A stretch of 64,000 nucleotides of DNA from Setomelanomma holmii (taxonomy: Eukaryota; Ascomycota; Dothideomycetes; Pleosporales; Phaeosphaeriaceae), in NCBI GenBank assembly GCA_010015745.1, contig ML978233.1:98126-162125 (forward strand), read 5' to 3'. The notes below the pieces were generated by a model that searched no databases, had not been told where the DNA came from, and was given only the letters and a program-made list of their open reading frames with translations. Position 1 is the stretch's first letter; each line of letters begins with the position of its first letter. Positions 1-11,560 of this stretch are shown piece after piece. The position numbers and the translations under genes are program-made.

Positions 1-2
1 AT

Positions 3-263
3 GACGAATCTGTCATTGAAGACCTGCTGTCAGACGACGAACAGAATATTCGAACCACGAAGATCACGCCCAGAAAGACGCGTAGTGGAAGTATCTACGA
101 AGACTTGGATGAGGAAGAGGCCGACGGTGGGCGACAGAAGAAGACTAAGACGGTGGGGTATGTGCCAGCTTCGGAAGGCGATCTCAAATTTTTCAAGGAG
201 CTTTGCTTCAAAAATCCAGATGGTGCATGGATGAAAGAAAGCTTTTCAGACGAGGACGAGTGA
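3..263 (+). CDS. C-terminal fragment of an unknown acidic protein
   Basis: The window opens inside this reading frame, so only the last 86 codons are visible; the stop is TGA at 261-263. The visible part is rich in Asp, Glu and Lys, begins with an acidic stretch (VIEDLLSDDEQN), passes a KxTPRKTRSGS basic/serine patch that looks like a phosphorylation or nuclear-localisation region, and ends in SFSDEDE. The other two forward frames either hit stops or give arginine-rich shadow peptides, and the acidic codon pattern fits an ordinary disordered nuclear protein tail. I do not recognise the family. It could be a final exon, since the start and any upstream introns lie outside the window. Confidence 0.55.
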   Translation, partial: DESVIEDLLSDDEQNIRTTKITPRKTRSGSIYEDLDEEEADGGRQKKTKTVGYVPASEGDLKFFKELCFKNPDGAWMKESFSDEDE

Positions 264-1472
264 CTGTGAGGACTACTTTCACGTGTCAAAAGGAGACCAA
301 AATTCTTTCCTACCAATGATCGTTCATTCATCGATCGTCCTAGTCGAACGTACAATGCAGTGTTTCTTTAAAGCCGTGTGAGTGAATGGTGCCATGGTGC
401 AGGTAAGTGTTCGAGTGATTTCCAGCAATTGGCGTCCACAATGATTCATCCTTGACGGCTTGGCTCATTTAGTCTACCTGGTCGTATAGATGAGGCTCAT
501 CTAGGTCTACCAAAGATTCTGCAGGTAAATTTCCGATGACGATCTTACGATCCACAGATGTTCACCTTATCGAACGTAGGATGTACTTGCGTTGCAAGTG
601 TCTCTCTCGCATGGATATGGCGGGCCTGCTGATAATCTTGCGGTTCAAAGCTCGTGTACTCGGTTTCCGATGGCATACTGCAGATTCCAACTGCTCCTGA
701 CAATAATGTTGCTTCAGATCTATGTTCAACGGCCCTGCAGGTCCTCCCGGCGGCGCTACGGAACGTTGATTGATTAATATGGAAGACAGATCCCGCCATC
801 TTGGCGGTTGGCAAAGACAGTTGTCATCCGCACATGCCAAACAATACTGCTGAGCCGGAACATCCGGGACAAAGTATCTGATCCTCCAAAGTCGAAGGAC
901 AGTTACAACGTGTATACTGTTCATTAGCCTCTTTGACTCGGAACGGAAACTTGTTACTCCCCGTGAGATGTTCAACGTGCACAGCGCACTGGCGTCCTCG
1001 GACCGTTCAGCCGACGATTCTTCTTTATCGCTGCCTCATCAATCCCAAATTCTATCAGCAATACAACCCACTATACTGTTTGCGTACCGTCGCGTATGCT
1101 CGCTTTCGCTGAAACGAGCGCCTATGGGTCGCGCACATCGTAAATGAGCTTCGATGAGCTGTTGGGAATGTCGTAAGTTGCCCGAGCGTACCGTACGACC
1201 GAGAGGACAACGCGAGGATACATGAAGGATCAAGATGAAGAGGATATGTACCTTCGCACGCCGCGACCGTTGCGGCGTTTCCTGGCCTCACCCATCGCTG
1301 TCCTGTCCTTTTCCCAGCATCACGAGGCCAAACCTGATTGGCGTCGCAACATCCTCCGCATCCCAAATAAAGAGCCGTGCACGTTGGATTAGAGTCTATC
1401 GCGTTCAAGACACGGGCGACTTTCGGGCGGGTTCAAGACACCTGCGGCGGCTCATCGGGACGTCACTCAAAA
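264..1472. other. intergenic stretch, no gene supported
   Basis: About 1.2 kb with several short open frames on both strands (largest 137 codons on the minus strand at 562-975). None has a recognisable motif, good codon bias or plausible splice structure. It probably holds the 3' end of the first gene and the promoter of the SMP-30-like gene. Confidence 0.5.
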
Positions 1473-2889
1473 ATGGGAGCGACGCTATCCAAATTGTGGG
1501 CCTCGCTCAAAAGCGCGTTGTCTGGCAGTGCGCCCGCGGGAAAGAGCAACAAGCAACATCAAAACACAAACCCCACTGCGAAGGACATTGAGAGCGGAAC
1601 GAATTCATCTGCAAGAACGACAGACGCCGCGATGTCTGAGGTCAAGAAATACGAGATCACTGAGGTATGTAGATGCGGCTCTTTTGAGGTGGGATGGTGG
1701 GGGAAGCACCCCGCTGAGGTCATTCACCGAACACGAGCTGGGACAGCCAATGCATCGCACTCAGCGAACCCGACACGTGAATGCGTGACTTGACAGCCGA
1801 CTTCACGAACCAGCACATGGCCTCTATACGATCTGCGCTACATATCCGATATATAGTTCAAGTACTAATATTGTCGACAGCCATGGCTCCGGCTCAACTG
1901 CTCACTCGGCGAAGGCCCCTTCTGGGAAGATGACACCAACACACTTCGTTTCCTCGATGTCGAAAAGTGCAAAGTCCATCGCGTCGATCTTGCCATGGGC
2001 CCATCCAGTCACAAAGTGGTCAAGGACTTTGACATCTCAATAGGGTAAACAGAGTATCTTGGCATGGAGAAAGAATGTCTCGCTGATAGTCTGCAGATGC
2101 ACAGCAGACATCGAAGGCAACCCCTCAGAATTCGTCTTCGCCGGGAAATACGGCTACGGTATCGCCAACAAGCAGACGGGCGAGTACCGCTGGATCAAGA
2201 AAGTCTGGAGCGAGCAAGAAGTCACCGCCGGCAAGCCCGAGAAGTACCGCGGTAACGATGGCGCTGTCGACTCTCAAGGACGGTTCTGGGCTGGCTTCAT
2301 GTTTGACCCTTTGACCTCCGAGTGGGCAGAAGAGGGCGCCTTGTTCCGTCTCAACACTGATGGCAGCTTGGATCGTCCTTTGAGCAACATTACGATTCCC
2401 AATGGAACCACGTGGAATAAGGATGATAACACCATGTTTTGGGCCGACAGCCCATTCAAGACCATCTACCAATTCGACTTTGATCCCAAGACTGGCGCGA
2501 TAAGCAACAAGCGACCGTTCTTCACGATGCCAGAAGACAATCGATACGGTAAGGATGCCGTCCCAGATGGCCATTGTATCGACGAGGAGGGCTACATGTG
2601 GACTGCACTGCATGGTGGAGGCCACGTTCTTCGCATTTCACCGCAGGGCGAAATCGTCGCCGAGATCAAGGTACCAACACAACAACCAACATGCCCATGC
2701 TTCTGTGGCGAGGACCTGGTAATCACGTCTGCGGGTGGGACGAGTGGGCCGGATGGAAAGGGCGTGGATGAGTTTGCGGGGAGTGTCTTCAAGATTAACG
2801 TTGGTGTTGGAGGATTGAAGAGGTTCAAGTACAATGGTGGTGTGGAGGTCGAGGGTGGCAAGGTGAACGGGCAGGTTGTTGGAGAATAG
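1473..2889 (+). CDS. SMP-30/gluconolactonase/regucalcin-like protein
   Basis: Three exons: 1473(or 1632)-1664, 1881-2044 and 2097-2889, joined by GT-AG introns of 216 and 52 nt; the phases close exactly. From Met1632 the product is 329 aa, the usual size for this six-bladed beta-propeller family of lactonases. Seen: the metal-site Glu in SLGEGPFWED at the start of exon 2, the IPNGTTWN segment that supplies an Asn ligand, and VPDGHCID supplying the Asp. An in-frame ATG at 1473 would add 53 residues starting MGATLSK, which fits the N-myristoylation pattern (Gly2, Ser6, Lys7), followed by a Ser/Thr/Asn-rich linker. Both ATGs have a purine at -3, so the start is uncertain. No signal peptide is seen. 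The family hydrolyses sugar lactones or related esters; the substrate here is unknown. It lies tail-to-tail with the next gene. Confidence 0.85.
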
Positions 2890-3147
2890 ACACAAACCGA
2901 CGTAGTAGGAACGGATGAAGAAGAATGATTTGGCCGAGAAGTTCTCGGGAGTCGTGAGGCAGCAGCTTAGGCAATGCTAATTCCTAGTTACTTTGGCCAG
3001 AAAAATTGTAACGAGTCAAATTTTCTCAAGCCAAAGTCAATCAAGCTGGGAATGCAAGATATTAACGCTGATCCGGCGGCGCATGCTTTCCACAACATAT
3101 TATCATTTTCATTAGCGATGTAGGATCATGTGCTAAGCTGAAACCAA

Positions 3148-4256
3148 TCAAGTACAGCACGAGCAGTCATTGCAGCTGGAGTCCCTGATCGTTGGGGGAG
3201 TCGCACAGGTCTTCTGCGGTGTGTACGGCAGCGTTGTAGTCGCCGGTCCATCACCGTTCAGCGCTGTCGCCTTGACAAGAACAGGAATCGCAGCTCCAGT
3301 GCTAAGACTGAAGACGCGGTGACCAAGTACTGTCGCATCATATTAGCATACATCTTCCCCGAGATGTACAGGCTGGGAATGAACTTACCGCGCAACAAGC
3401 TTGCAATCTCGCCTGAATGTGAGGTGATCGAGATGATGGTGCTACCATCATTCGTGAAGATATCATCTAATACCACCTTACTCCTATTGTCCTGATCCTT
3501 CTGGGGTTCGGCGCGGAGTTCAGTCCAGTGCGGGTCATTCTCAGGGAAGCCCTTCTCGAACCTGTAACTTGGGAAATTGGCTTGGATGTATGATCTTGTG
3601 CTGCGTCGATCACAGGTATGCGCACTGATCCCCTCACGTAGGAGTTCCTTGATGACAGGTACAAAAGGACTTCGTCTCGGCAAGTCCAAGCCCGTAAAAG
3701 TCAACCTCGCAGTGTCGAGGCATCGACACAATGGGCTCGTGTAGTACGTCTCGGGCGGCGTGATCTTCTCGTCCTTGATCAGATGCGCCCAGAACCTGTT
3801 CACACGCTGCGCTTGCTGCACGCCAGTCGCAGTCAACTTTGCGTCCGCCCACGTGACAGTCCCGTTGCCGTCGAGTTCGGACCAGTAGCAGTTCCAAGCT
3901 GGGGTACCAAAGAAGGTTTCTGCGGCGTTGTGGTAGCCTTCACCGTGGCGGCCCATGAAGAAGAGGGTGTAGCGCTCATTGCGAGGTGCCTGCTTGTTTA
4001 AAGTTGAGATGTAGTGCGCGAGACGCTGCCATTGAGTTGATTGCTTGCGATCTGGGCAGGAAGGGTCGGATAGATAAGTCTGGTTGATCAGACCAAAATT
4101 GGAAGCGATGAAGTCAAAGGTCGAGGCATTGGTAGCGGCGTCGTCTTGCTGGAAAATGTCAGTGACTACCGTGTAATTGATGTGTTTTGCATAAGAGTAT
4201 GCGGTTGCCGTTGACGCTACGGCCAGGATGCTAGACAAGAGGGAAGAGGTACGCAT
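3148..4256 (-). CDS. secreted histidine phosphatase (phosphoglycerate mutase-like)
   Basis: Two exons on the minus strand, 4256-3389 and 3329-3148, with a 59-nt intron (GTAAGT...CAG); 349 aa. The start MRTSSLLSSILAV is a clear signal peptide ending near STATA. The catalytic RHG motif is present as FMGRHGEGYHN, the second Arg region as TSPLCRCLDTARLTF, and the distal catalytic His in ISITSHSGEIASLLR just before the intron. Joining the exons gives LLRVLGHRVFSLSTGAAIP, the usual end of the fold; reading through the intron would lose this. The C-terminus is cysteine-rich (CNDCSCC). Probably an extracellular or vacuolar phosphomonoesterase; the substrate cannot be told. ATG 4256 has A at -3; an upstream in-frame TTG is not a likely start. 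Confidence 0.85.
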
Positions 4257-4650
4257 TGTGAGGTTAGTGGTGGGGATCAAAGAGTACCGAACACCTGGGA
4301 AGCTTCACAGCAAGCTGTAAGAGCCTCTTTATGAGCTACCTGTAGTTGATCGAAGCCCTTGTCATTTGTGGAGCCGATGCTGGTGGCGAACCTGGCATCG
4401 TGAGGCTGGGAACCAATCACTGAAAAACGTGATGCGGCTGTATTGCCTGTCATGGCATGGCTCATAGCGAAAGGAGCGCAGTCGTGAGTGTTCATGGCGA
4501 AGCAGGGGTTTGGAACTGTTCTGACGGGCGTGATTGGGACGAATTGAAGCTGACAGTGCCTCGGCTGCAGTTGCCCTGCGGCTAGCTCCACAAAAAAGTT
4601 GAAGCTGTTGATGAGCTCGGAGCCCATGCGACGACATCACCACGACCAAC
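4257..4650. promoter_or_regulatory. shared divergent promoter region
   Basis: 394 bp between two start codons pointing away from each other (the phosphatase at 4256 on minus and JIP5 at 4651 on plus). Short open frames here are not supported by motifs. No TATA box is obvious. Assignment as a bidirectional promoter is inference from gene layout. Confidence 0.4.
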
Positions 4651-5989
4651 ATGTTTGAGAACGTGTGCGCGATCCCGCTCGACTATGAGCTGTTCGCACA
4701 GGCGATACACCCTGAACAGCCAATCGTCGCTGTAGGATTGGCTTCGGGACACGTTCAGACGTACCGGCTTCCTGCTGGCGCGAGCGACGACAGCGACAAT
4801 GACGAGACATTGGCGTCGGAGAACGGCTTTGGACATATAGAAACTGCCTGGACGACGCGGCGACACAAGGGAAGCTGTCGCACACTCGGCTACAGCATCG
4901 ATGGCTCATCACTGTACTCGGCTGGAACGGACGGCATCGTCAAGGTGGCCGACTCGGCGACTGGCCAGGTCACGGCCAAGATTGCAGTGCCATTAGACCC
5001 GTGAGCATCAGAACACACGATTCGATACACCATCGACACTAACCCTATCCAGGACCAGCAATGGCATCGACGCGCCCACCCTCGTGCACGCCCTTTCACC
5101 GCAGTCGCTCATCCTCGCAACCGACTCGTCTGCACTGCACATCTACGACATAAGAGACCTGGGCCCCAAGTCGGCGCTGAAGCCTCAAGCCACGCATCGC
5201 CCACACGACGACTACGTCTCGTCCCTCACACCTCTGCCCCCGTCCGAAGCGAGCACGAGTGGCTTCAGCAAGCAATGGGTCACCACAGGCGGCAGCACAC
5301 TGGCCGTGACAGATCTGCGGAGAGGTGTCATGGTCCGTAGCGAGGATCAAGAGGAGGAGCTACTCAGCTCCATCATGGTGACAGGGCTGTCGAAGAAGGG
5401 CACAAGTGTTGGCGAGAAGGTCCTAGTCGGCGGCGGCAATGGCGTCCTCACTTTGTGGGAGCGCGGCGTCTGGGACGATCAAGACGAGCGCATCACCGTC
5501 GACCGCTCCAAGGGAGGCGGCGAGAGTTTGGATGCCCTCACCTTGCTGCCCGAGGGCGTCGGTCCCCGAGGCAGGATTGCGGCAGTGGGATTGGGCAACG
5601 GCGGAATACGCTTTGTCAAGCTCGGTCCAAATAAGGTCATCGATGAGCTCAAGCACGACGAGTTGTCACAAGAAGGCGTCATTGGACTGGGTTTCGACGT
5701 CACAGGAAGACTGATCAGTGGTGGTGGGAAGACGGTCAAGGTTTGGGGCGAGAAAACATGGCAGGATGTGTCAGACGATGAAGCCGAGGACGAGGATGAT
5801 GACGAGGACGACGCTCCGACCAACGGCAAGCGCGCGCACGAGAGCGAGTCTGACAAGGACAGTGATGAGGACATGGACGACAGCAGCGATGAAGAGCCAA
5901 AGCAGAAGCGCAAGAAGAGGAGGAAGGGCAAAGGGAAAAAGCAACAGCAGAAGGGCCATGGCATCCTCCAATTCTCGGGATTGGCCTGA
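4651..5989 (+). CDS. JIP5: WD40 ribosome-biogenesis protein JIP5 (WDR55 family)
   Basis: Two exons, 4651-5000 and 5053-5989, separated by a 52-nt intron; 428 aa. The N-terminus (MFENVCAIPLDYELFAQAIH) and the chain of weak WD40 blades (SGHVQTYRL, DGIVKVAD, SSALHIYDIRDLG, NGVLTLWERG, GGIRFVKLG, KTVKVWGEKTW) are typical of JIP5/WDR55. The C-terminal 100 residues are an acidic tract (DDEAEDEDDDEDD) followed by a Lys-rich segment KQKRKKRRKGKGKK, as in nucleolar proteins. Known role of the family: nucleolar factor in large-subunit rRNA processing. It shares the theme of ribosome assembly with NOG2 further along but is not adjacent to it. Confidence 0.9.
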
Positions 5990-6467
5990 AGTATGACGCA
6001 TGAACAATCGACACCCACCAAATATCTCTTCCCTGCTGCATTGTCGTCCCTACTGTGCACTTGTGTTTGCGCAGCTTCCACCTCCAGTAATGCTTTGCCG
6101 AAGCCATCGCTTAGGTGGGGTGTCAGCCGCAACCAAACCCCAGCAAGCATCCACTCGCCTCCAACTTGGCAGTCCTTGCTATGTAATGTTCTTGAAGCCA
6201 TGAGACAATACGAAATGGATACCCCGCTACGCTGATCGTCCCGTCGAACACGGGTTTCAATGCGCACATACGGCTAACTCGTCAGGTACGGTCGGTGCGC
6301 GACTTTCCACATCTCTGTGGGCACTTCTGACAATTACAGCGGCCTGTAACTGCTTCCTCTCCCAGTACCCAGAGCTACTGGCCGCAACATCCACCTTTCA
6401 TCCAGCTACCGCGGACGGACCCAGCGATGTAAATGGCGCATTCGACAACTTCGACCGGACAGCGATT
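5990..6467. other. intergenic stretch / uncertain 5' end of the HET pseudogene
   Basis: No independent gene is visible. The frame of the downstream HET-like sequence stays open back to a TGA at 6201-6203 but contains no in-frame ATG, so the true 5' exon, if it ever existed here, cannot be placed. Confidence 0.35.
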
Positions 6468-8511
6468 GAACACTTCGTTACTGGAAAGAGGCACCTGAAT
6501 CATGGCGGAGCAACATCAGAGCCACACGAGCTCTACCAGCCACTACGCGATGGTGAGACTCGTGTTCTCGAGCTGCTTGCGGGTGAGTCGGAGAGTGCGT
6601 TACGAGAGAGCTTGCACAACGTTGGCGTCGACTTCGCTCACCCTGCCCAAAGAAAGGACCAGACCGGCGTGACATGCACAAGACATACCAACCATGCCAT
6701 TTCACTCCGGACTGGGACACCAGTATGGTACACAGCTCTCAGTTACGTCTGGGGAATACCCGTCTTTGACGACACCAAACACTTTGTCCAAACATCGGTC
6801 GCGATCACCAGCAGTCTTGCAGCGGCATTGCATCGTTTGCAGTCTTCTCACTGCAGCATGTTCCTCTGGATCGACCAGATTTGCATCAACCAGCCAGATG
6901 TGAAAGAGAAAATGATGCAGATTCCTTTGATGGGTCTAATCTACACACACGCAACGAACACCGTCGTCTGGTTGGGTGATGAGGAAGGCCAAGAACCCGG
7001 CCTAGCACTTGATAAGATGGAGCAAGTCTACGCTAGACTCCAAATGAGCGAAGCACAGATTGCACCCGTCGATTTCGCGAGGCTTGCTTTTCCACCCACC
7101 GAGCATCGAGCGTGGCAAGCCATTCGGCAGATGCTTTCGAGGCCCTGGCTGCGGAGGCTGTGGACGTAAGTCCAATCAATGTCGGATCCATCGTCACGCA
7201 ACATCACTAACTTTACTTTCGCGTTATAGCATTCAGGAAGCGGTCCTATCACGACACCTTTTCGTCAAGTGCGGGGATGCTGTAGTCTGCTGGGATGATC
7301 TTGCCGCATGGTGCGACATCCTGCAACAGTCTGGCCTTTTACATTGGCTTGACACGAGCGACGAGTCCTTGCGATCAACTTCAGAGGGCTATCGCAATGT
7401 GAGGCACTCATTTTCAGGCGGTGCTACCATTAACTCACTCCAAGCCAATCGTCTCCAAGGCTTGATGCCTCAAAAGGAGTGCCTGCTGAACATCTTGGTT
7501 CGAACGAGATATGCTCAAGCCACGGAAGCGAAGGACAAAACCTATGGCGTGCTCTCGGAATTGCAGATTTAAGCATAACACCTGACTACTCTGCCTCCAC
7601 GACCGCCAGAGAGGTGTATCATCAGGCGTGTCTGAAGCAATTACCAAAATCCGTCTACGAGCTCCTCAGTTGCGTTGATCATGAGCGCCATTTGGAACCG
7701 TCCTGGGTGCCGGACTGGAGTACATCCCGCGTGACCGAGGCACGAGGATACGCGACCATGGCTTGGACACTATATCAGTGCGGTTGGAAACCCTCGACGG
7801 GAGGCAACAGTTTTGTGGGTAGACCAGTCAAAGTTCTGTTAAGCGATAACGATCATCGAATCACGCTTTCTGGTATACTCTTCGACAAAGTGATCGCCAT
7901 TGGAGGTGTCGTTGAGGAGGCCATCCTAGATATTGATGATCCTCGGAATGGAAACGAAAGCTGGACCTCCTATGCTCGGATGATCAAAGGTACCTACAAG
8001 AGCGATTTGTATCCGCGGCAATCGTCATCTGTCTATGATGCTTTCTGGCAAACGGTCGTGGCAGGTCGCGACGAGTCAGGTATGGCTTCACCTACTCAGG
8101 AACATAGCGAAGTCCTTAGCCTCATCCTCGATTCAGCCACTGGTCAAATGCCCTCGTTGCCTGGACAAACATACAGCCCAAGACGGCAGAAAGGGTTCTT
8201 AACGTTGGCTAGTCTGCGTTCTCGAAAGCCAGCAAAAGCATTGGAATCTTTGCGGGCCGCGTTGGACGATGTGGCCTCGTGCGATAACAGCCCGAGGACG
8301 TTTTGCTCTGGTACCAAGAGGCACGAAGCTTAACGATGAGGTGGTCATATTTGACAGAGCATGCGTCCCTTTCGTCGTCAGAGCAGTGAGAAGTGGGGAC
8401 CTTTACAGCGGATGCTATCAACTTCTTGGAGAGGCGTATGTGCATGGTATCATGCAAGGCGACGTCTTGGAAATGCCCAACCAGAAGTTCGAGGATGTGA
8501 CTTTGGTCTGA
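6468..8511 (+). pseudogene. broken HET-domain gene (copy 1)
   Basis: The sequence encodes a heterokaryon-incompatibility (HET) domain protein in pieces. Seen in order: ELYQPLRDGETRVLELL, the core YTALSYVWG, LWIDQICINQ, VVWLGDEE and PWLRRLWT, a 64-nt intron (7166-7229) joining to IQEAVLSRHLF, then DKTYGVL. Near 7551-7557 the frame breaks: removing one TC of a CTCTC run restores the family pattern GVLG...ITPDYS, and the frame continues to about 8280. There a second shift moves to the frame that gives LVPRGTKLNDEVVIFD and GEAYVHGIMQGD, the standard HET C-terminal module, stopping at 8509-8511. No in-frame ATG precedes the domain. HET proteins trigger self/non-self recognition and cell death in fungi; with two shifts and no clear start this copy is probably dead, unless the breaks are sequencing errors. 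Confidence 0.75.
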
Positions 8512-9158
8512 GCGAGCAGTATCTGCCGGTTGAACATTGCACGTCGGACTTGTGCTGGACTTGATCTGATCGATGACCATCTTGTTGCAACAAATGCTGC
8601 CAATGTTTCCAAGCTACTCAACGCCACACAACCCAGCCTCGGCAGTCTTGGAACAGTGGTAGACAAATCTACTAGGTCACACGCAAGCCATTTCATATAG
8701 GTGTTGACTTGTTCCCCGGTTTTCTGGGGCAAGTAATCTATATCCGGTTAAGCCATTGGCTAGAGACAAGCTCGCTTAGCCTCACGAAGAATATTCGACA
8801 CGCCTTCCATATTGCTTAATTTAACAGCGTCGCACCTTCAATTCTACGGCGAGTCGACCTCCGGTATGGCTTTGGCATCGCTGCGCTTGGAAGTACGATG
8901 GTGGAGACTAGGCTGCTGTGCTACGATATGTGAATGGAGGACACGAAAATACAGCTCCTTTGTCTGGGGTGCAGCGATGAGGCTTGACTGCGTTGGGTAA
9001 TGAAGGATGGTGCATCATGGATGCTCCTGGACATATCAGCACCTTGTCGCTAGGGTTGAAGTCGAGATCTTAGGCCAAGCTGGCTGGTTATAAACGCACT
9101 CGAAACTTCGCAAAACGACTCATCCAGCAGATCACTTCACACATCCTCGACACCCAAG
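8512..9158. other. intergenic stretch upstream of the LPMO gene
   Basis: No gene is supported. The short frame at 8812-9000 has no recognisable motif. The 3' part holds the promoter and 5' UTR of the AA9 gene. Confidence 0.45.
9088..9095 (+). promoter_or_regulatory. TATA-like box of the AA9 gene
   Basis: TTATAAAC lies 64 bp upstream of the ATG at 9159, in otherwise GC-balanced DNA, followed by a C/A-rich leader. TATA boxes are common in fungal genes for secreted, strongly induced enzymes. Position and sequence only; no expression evidence. Confidence 0.4.
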
Positions 9159-9984
9159 ATGAAGTTTTCGACGTCCCTTGTCCTTGCCGCAGCGGCATCA
9201 TCCGTCTCGGCTCACACCATCTTCCTCTCTGTCAACGATGGCAAGGTCGGCGATGGCGTTCGCGTGCCTTCATACGATGGCCCCATCAATGACGTGACCA
9301 CCAACGATATCGTCTGCAACGGTGGTCCAAACCCGACCCAAAGCACCAGCACCGTCATCACACTGCAAGCTGGCTCAACGGCTAAGCTCAATTGGCGCCA
9401 CACTCTCACCTCTGGACCCTCCGATGTTATCGATGCATCGCACAAGGGCCCCGTTATGGCATACCTGAAGAAGGTATCGGATGCGAAGACTGACTCCGGT
9501 GTTGGTAGTGGATGGTTCAAGGTATGACTTGAAGCACGCCCTTTCCGTGAATGGACAACATAGCTGACGATAACGTTACAGATTCAACAAGATGCCTTCG
9601 ACGGCACCAATTGGGGTGTCGACCGCCTCATCGCAAACCAGGGTGTGCAGACTGTCACTATTCCCAAGTGCATTGCACCAGGCCAGTACCTCCTCCGTGG
9701 TGAACTCATTGCGCTACACGCAGCCAGCTCATCTATGGGCGCACAGTTCTACATGGTAAGACCCATATCAGCCAGTCCAGGTGACCTTCACGACGTAGAT
9801 ATCATGCTAACACAAACGATAGGAATGTGCACAGATCAACATCACTGGCGGCGAGGCCAGCAAGACTCCCGCGACTGTTAGCTTCCCAGGAGCGTACAAG
9901 CAGAATGATGTCGGCATTATTTACAACCTTTACAGTGGACAGAAGACCTACACTGCACCCGGTCCGGCCGTTTTCACTTGCTAG
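9159..9984 (+). CDS. AA9 lytic polysaccharide monooxygenase
   Basis: Three exons, 9159-9521, 9582-9755 and 9823-9984, all in phase; 232 aa. The signal peptide MKFSTSLVLAAAASSVSA ends directly before HTIFLSV, so the mature protein starts with His1, the N-terminal half of the copper histidine brace. The second copper His is in DASHKGPVMAYL, and the axial Tyr region is GAQFYMECAQINI, split by intron 2. Cys pairs fit the family (CNGGPNP, PKCIAPGQYLLRGELIALH). No cellulose-binding module or linker follows the catalytic domain. AA9 enzymes oxidatively cleave cellulose or related glucans outside the cell, with an electron donor. All expected active-site residues are visible. Confidence 0.93.
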
Positions 9985-10240
9985 AGAAAGCATCAGGGCA
10001 GGACGCTAGGACAGAACAGCATATTTTTTGTATATAGCTTCGGTTAAATTATGGACACCCAGATGTACGCCAAAAGGAAATATTTACAAATGATTCTCAT
10101 TCTGGTGTAATTGGGCCGAGGTTTCCAAAACTGTCACAACTATACACAGACGTGATTGCGAGGTAGCCGAAAGTGATTAACTCGACCACCCTCGCAGTTG
10201 CATTCCGTGTGCGCGCCGACCTTGATACTTACCTTCCTAC

Positions 10241-11560
10241 ATGGCAAGTAAAGGTCCCTCAAACTCCACACAGCGAGACACGTCGCTATGTGCGTTATGC
10301 ATCAACCTTTTCGTTGAGCCAAGGACGGCACCCGATGCACATACCGCCGATTTTGATCCCTTGGGATCACCTACTCGTCGGATCGGTAAAGACATACTGG
10401 ACTCGGCACATAGTGGGTGTCAGCTATGTACTCTAGTATGGAGCAAGATCTCAACTCTACTTCGTCGCCAGGGCAATGATCTCGAGAGTCTCACGATAGC
10501 TCCCGATCTGCGTTGGAATAGAGATGCAGGACGCTTTTCTGGATTGATCTATTGGGCCTCCGCAGAGGACTCCGTCTTCCCAGAGATTCTTCAAGTCAAC
10601 CTCGATGTAGAGAAAGGTGAGGGAGTGTTGATCACCGAGGCAGGATTAGGCTGATGGCGCGTCGCAGATGTGGAGGCCGTGGCGCCGGGGCAGCTGCGGC
10701 CCTCGGAGACAGAAGCTGAGCCTTGTCACGCTCTTGCTGCGCGCTGGATCTTGGAATGTATCAGCACCCACTTCGTTTGTGTCAGCAAAGGGGGTGAGCG
10801 TTGGTCACCGACACGATTGATCGACGTGGTTCACGATTGGCCAGCTGTGGAACCAAGGCTCGTACTAAGTATCGAATTCGATGTCCCACCTTTGTATACT
10901 TCGCTCAGTCACCTTTGGGCAGCTGAAACCGTCCTATATCTTATGGCCTCCAACCAAGATCGAATGATGCAGACGATAGCAATGACGGATCTGTCACCAA
11001 CATTTCGAGATGCGATTATGTTCACTCGCCGGTTGGGAATTCGGAATCTCTGGATTGACTCGTTATGCATTCTACAAGACTTGATGGATGACTGTATACA
11101 ACAGTCGGGGTGTATGAGCCGCATCTATAGACATTCCGTATGTAATATTGCCGCCACTGCGGCATCTGACGGGTCGCCTCGATTGTATCAACGAGATCCG
11201 CGCATGGTCACACCATGCAGAGCTTTCATCCAAAGGAACGGACACGAAGGCACGTACATATTCTCACTGAGAGATACTCACAAAGCTGCTATATCGAAGG
11301 CTATACTCGATCAACGATGCTAGGTTTTCTAAGAGCGTACGCTGAGTCCAAGAACCCTACATTTATCAAGTCAGCTATCATGGGAATGTCGCGTTTTTGA
11401 GGCTAGCGAGGATACGAATCGGCTCTTCACTAGGTTTGGATGCCTCAGCGTTTTGATCGACTGGGCGGAAGAAGTACATTCGGAGCTGAGATGGATCACC
11501 GATTTTGCCGGTGCTAAGACATGGGATGCTGAAGGTTTGAGCGAGGTTGTACTGCTCTAG
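10241..11560 (+). pseudogene. HET-domain gene (copy 2) broken by RIP-type stop codons
   Basis: One forward frame carries a TOL-type HET protein: an N-terminal Cys-rich part (SLCALCINLF...GCQLCTLVWSKI), then YTSLSHLWAAE, LGIRNLWIDSLCILQD, MSRIYRHSVCNIAATAA, then the segment that normally reads as a Trp-Val-Phe-Gln-Glu-Arg motif before LSPRTLHLSSQLSWEC. The frame is intact except for TGA at 10652-10654, TAG at 11321-11323 and TAA at 11330-11332. The last two sit exactly where the family has Trp and Gln, so they are explained by TGG to TAG and CAA to TAA. Both are C-to-T changes in a CpA context on one strand or the other, the RIP signature. The tail ends at TAG 11558-11560, and degraded HET-like sequence may continue to about 11,840. 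The gene is inactivated. Confidence 0.75.

Noticed and set aside
5479..6267. 262-codon serine-rich minus frame
   Set aside because: It is antisense to the acidic Asp/Glu tail of JIP5; poly-Ser is the usual shadow of GAT/GAC/GAG-rich coding DNA.
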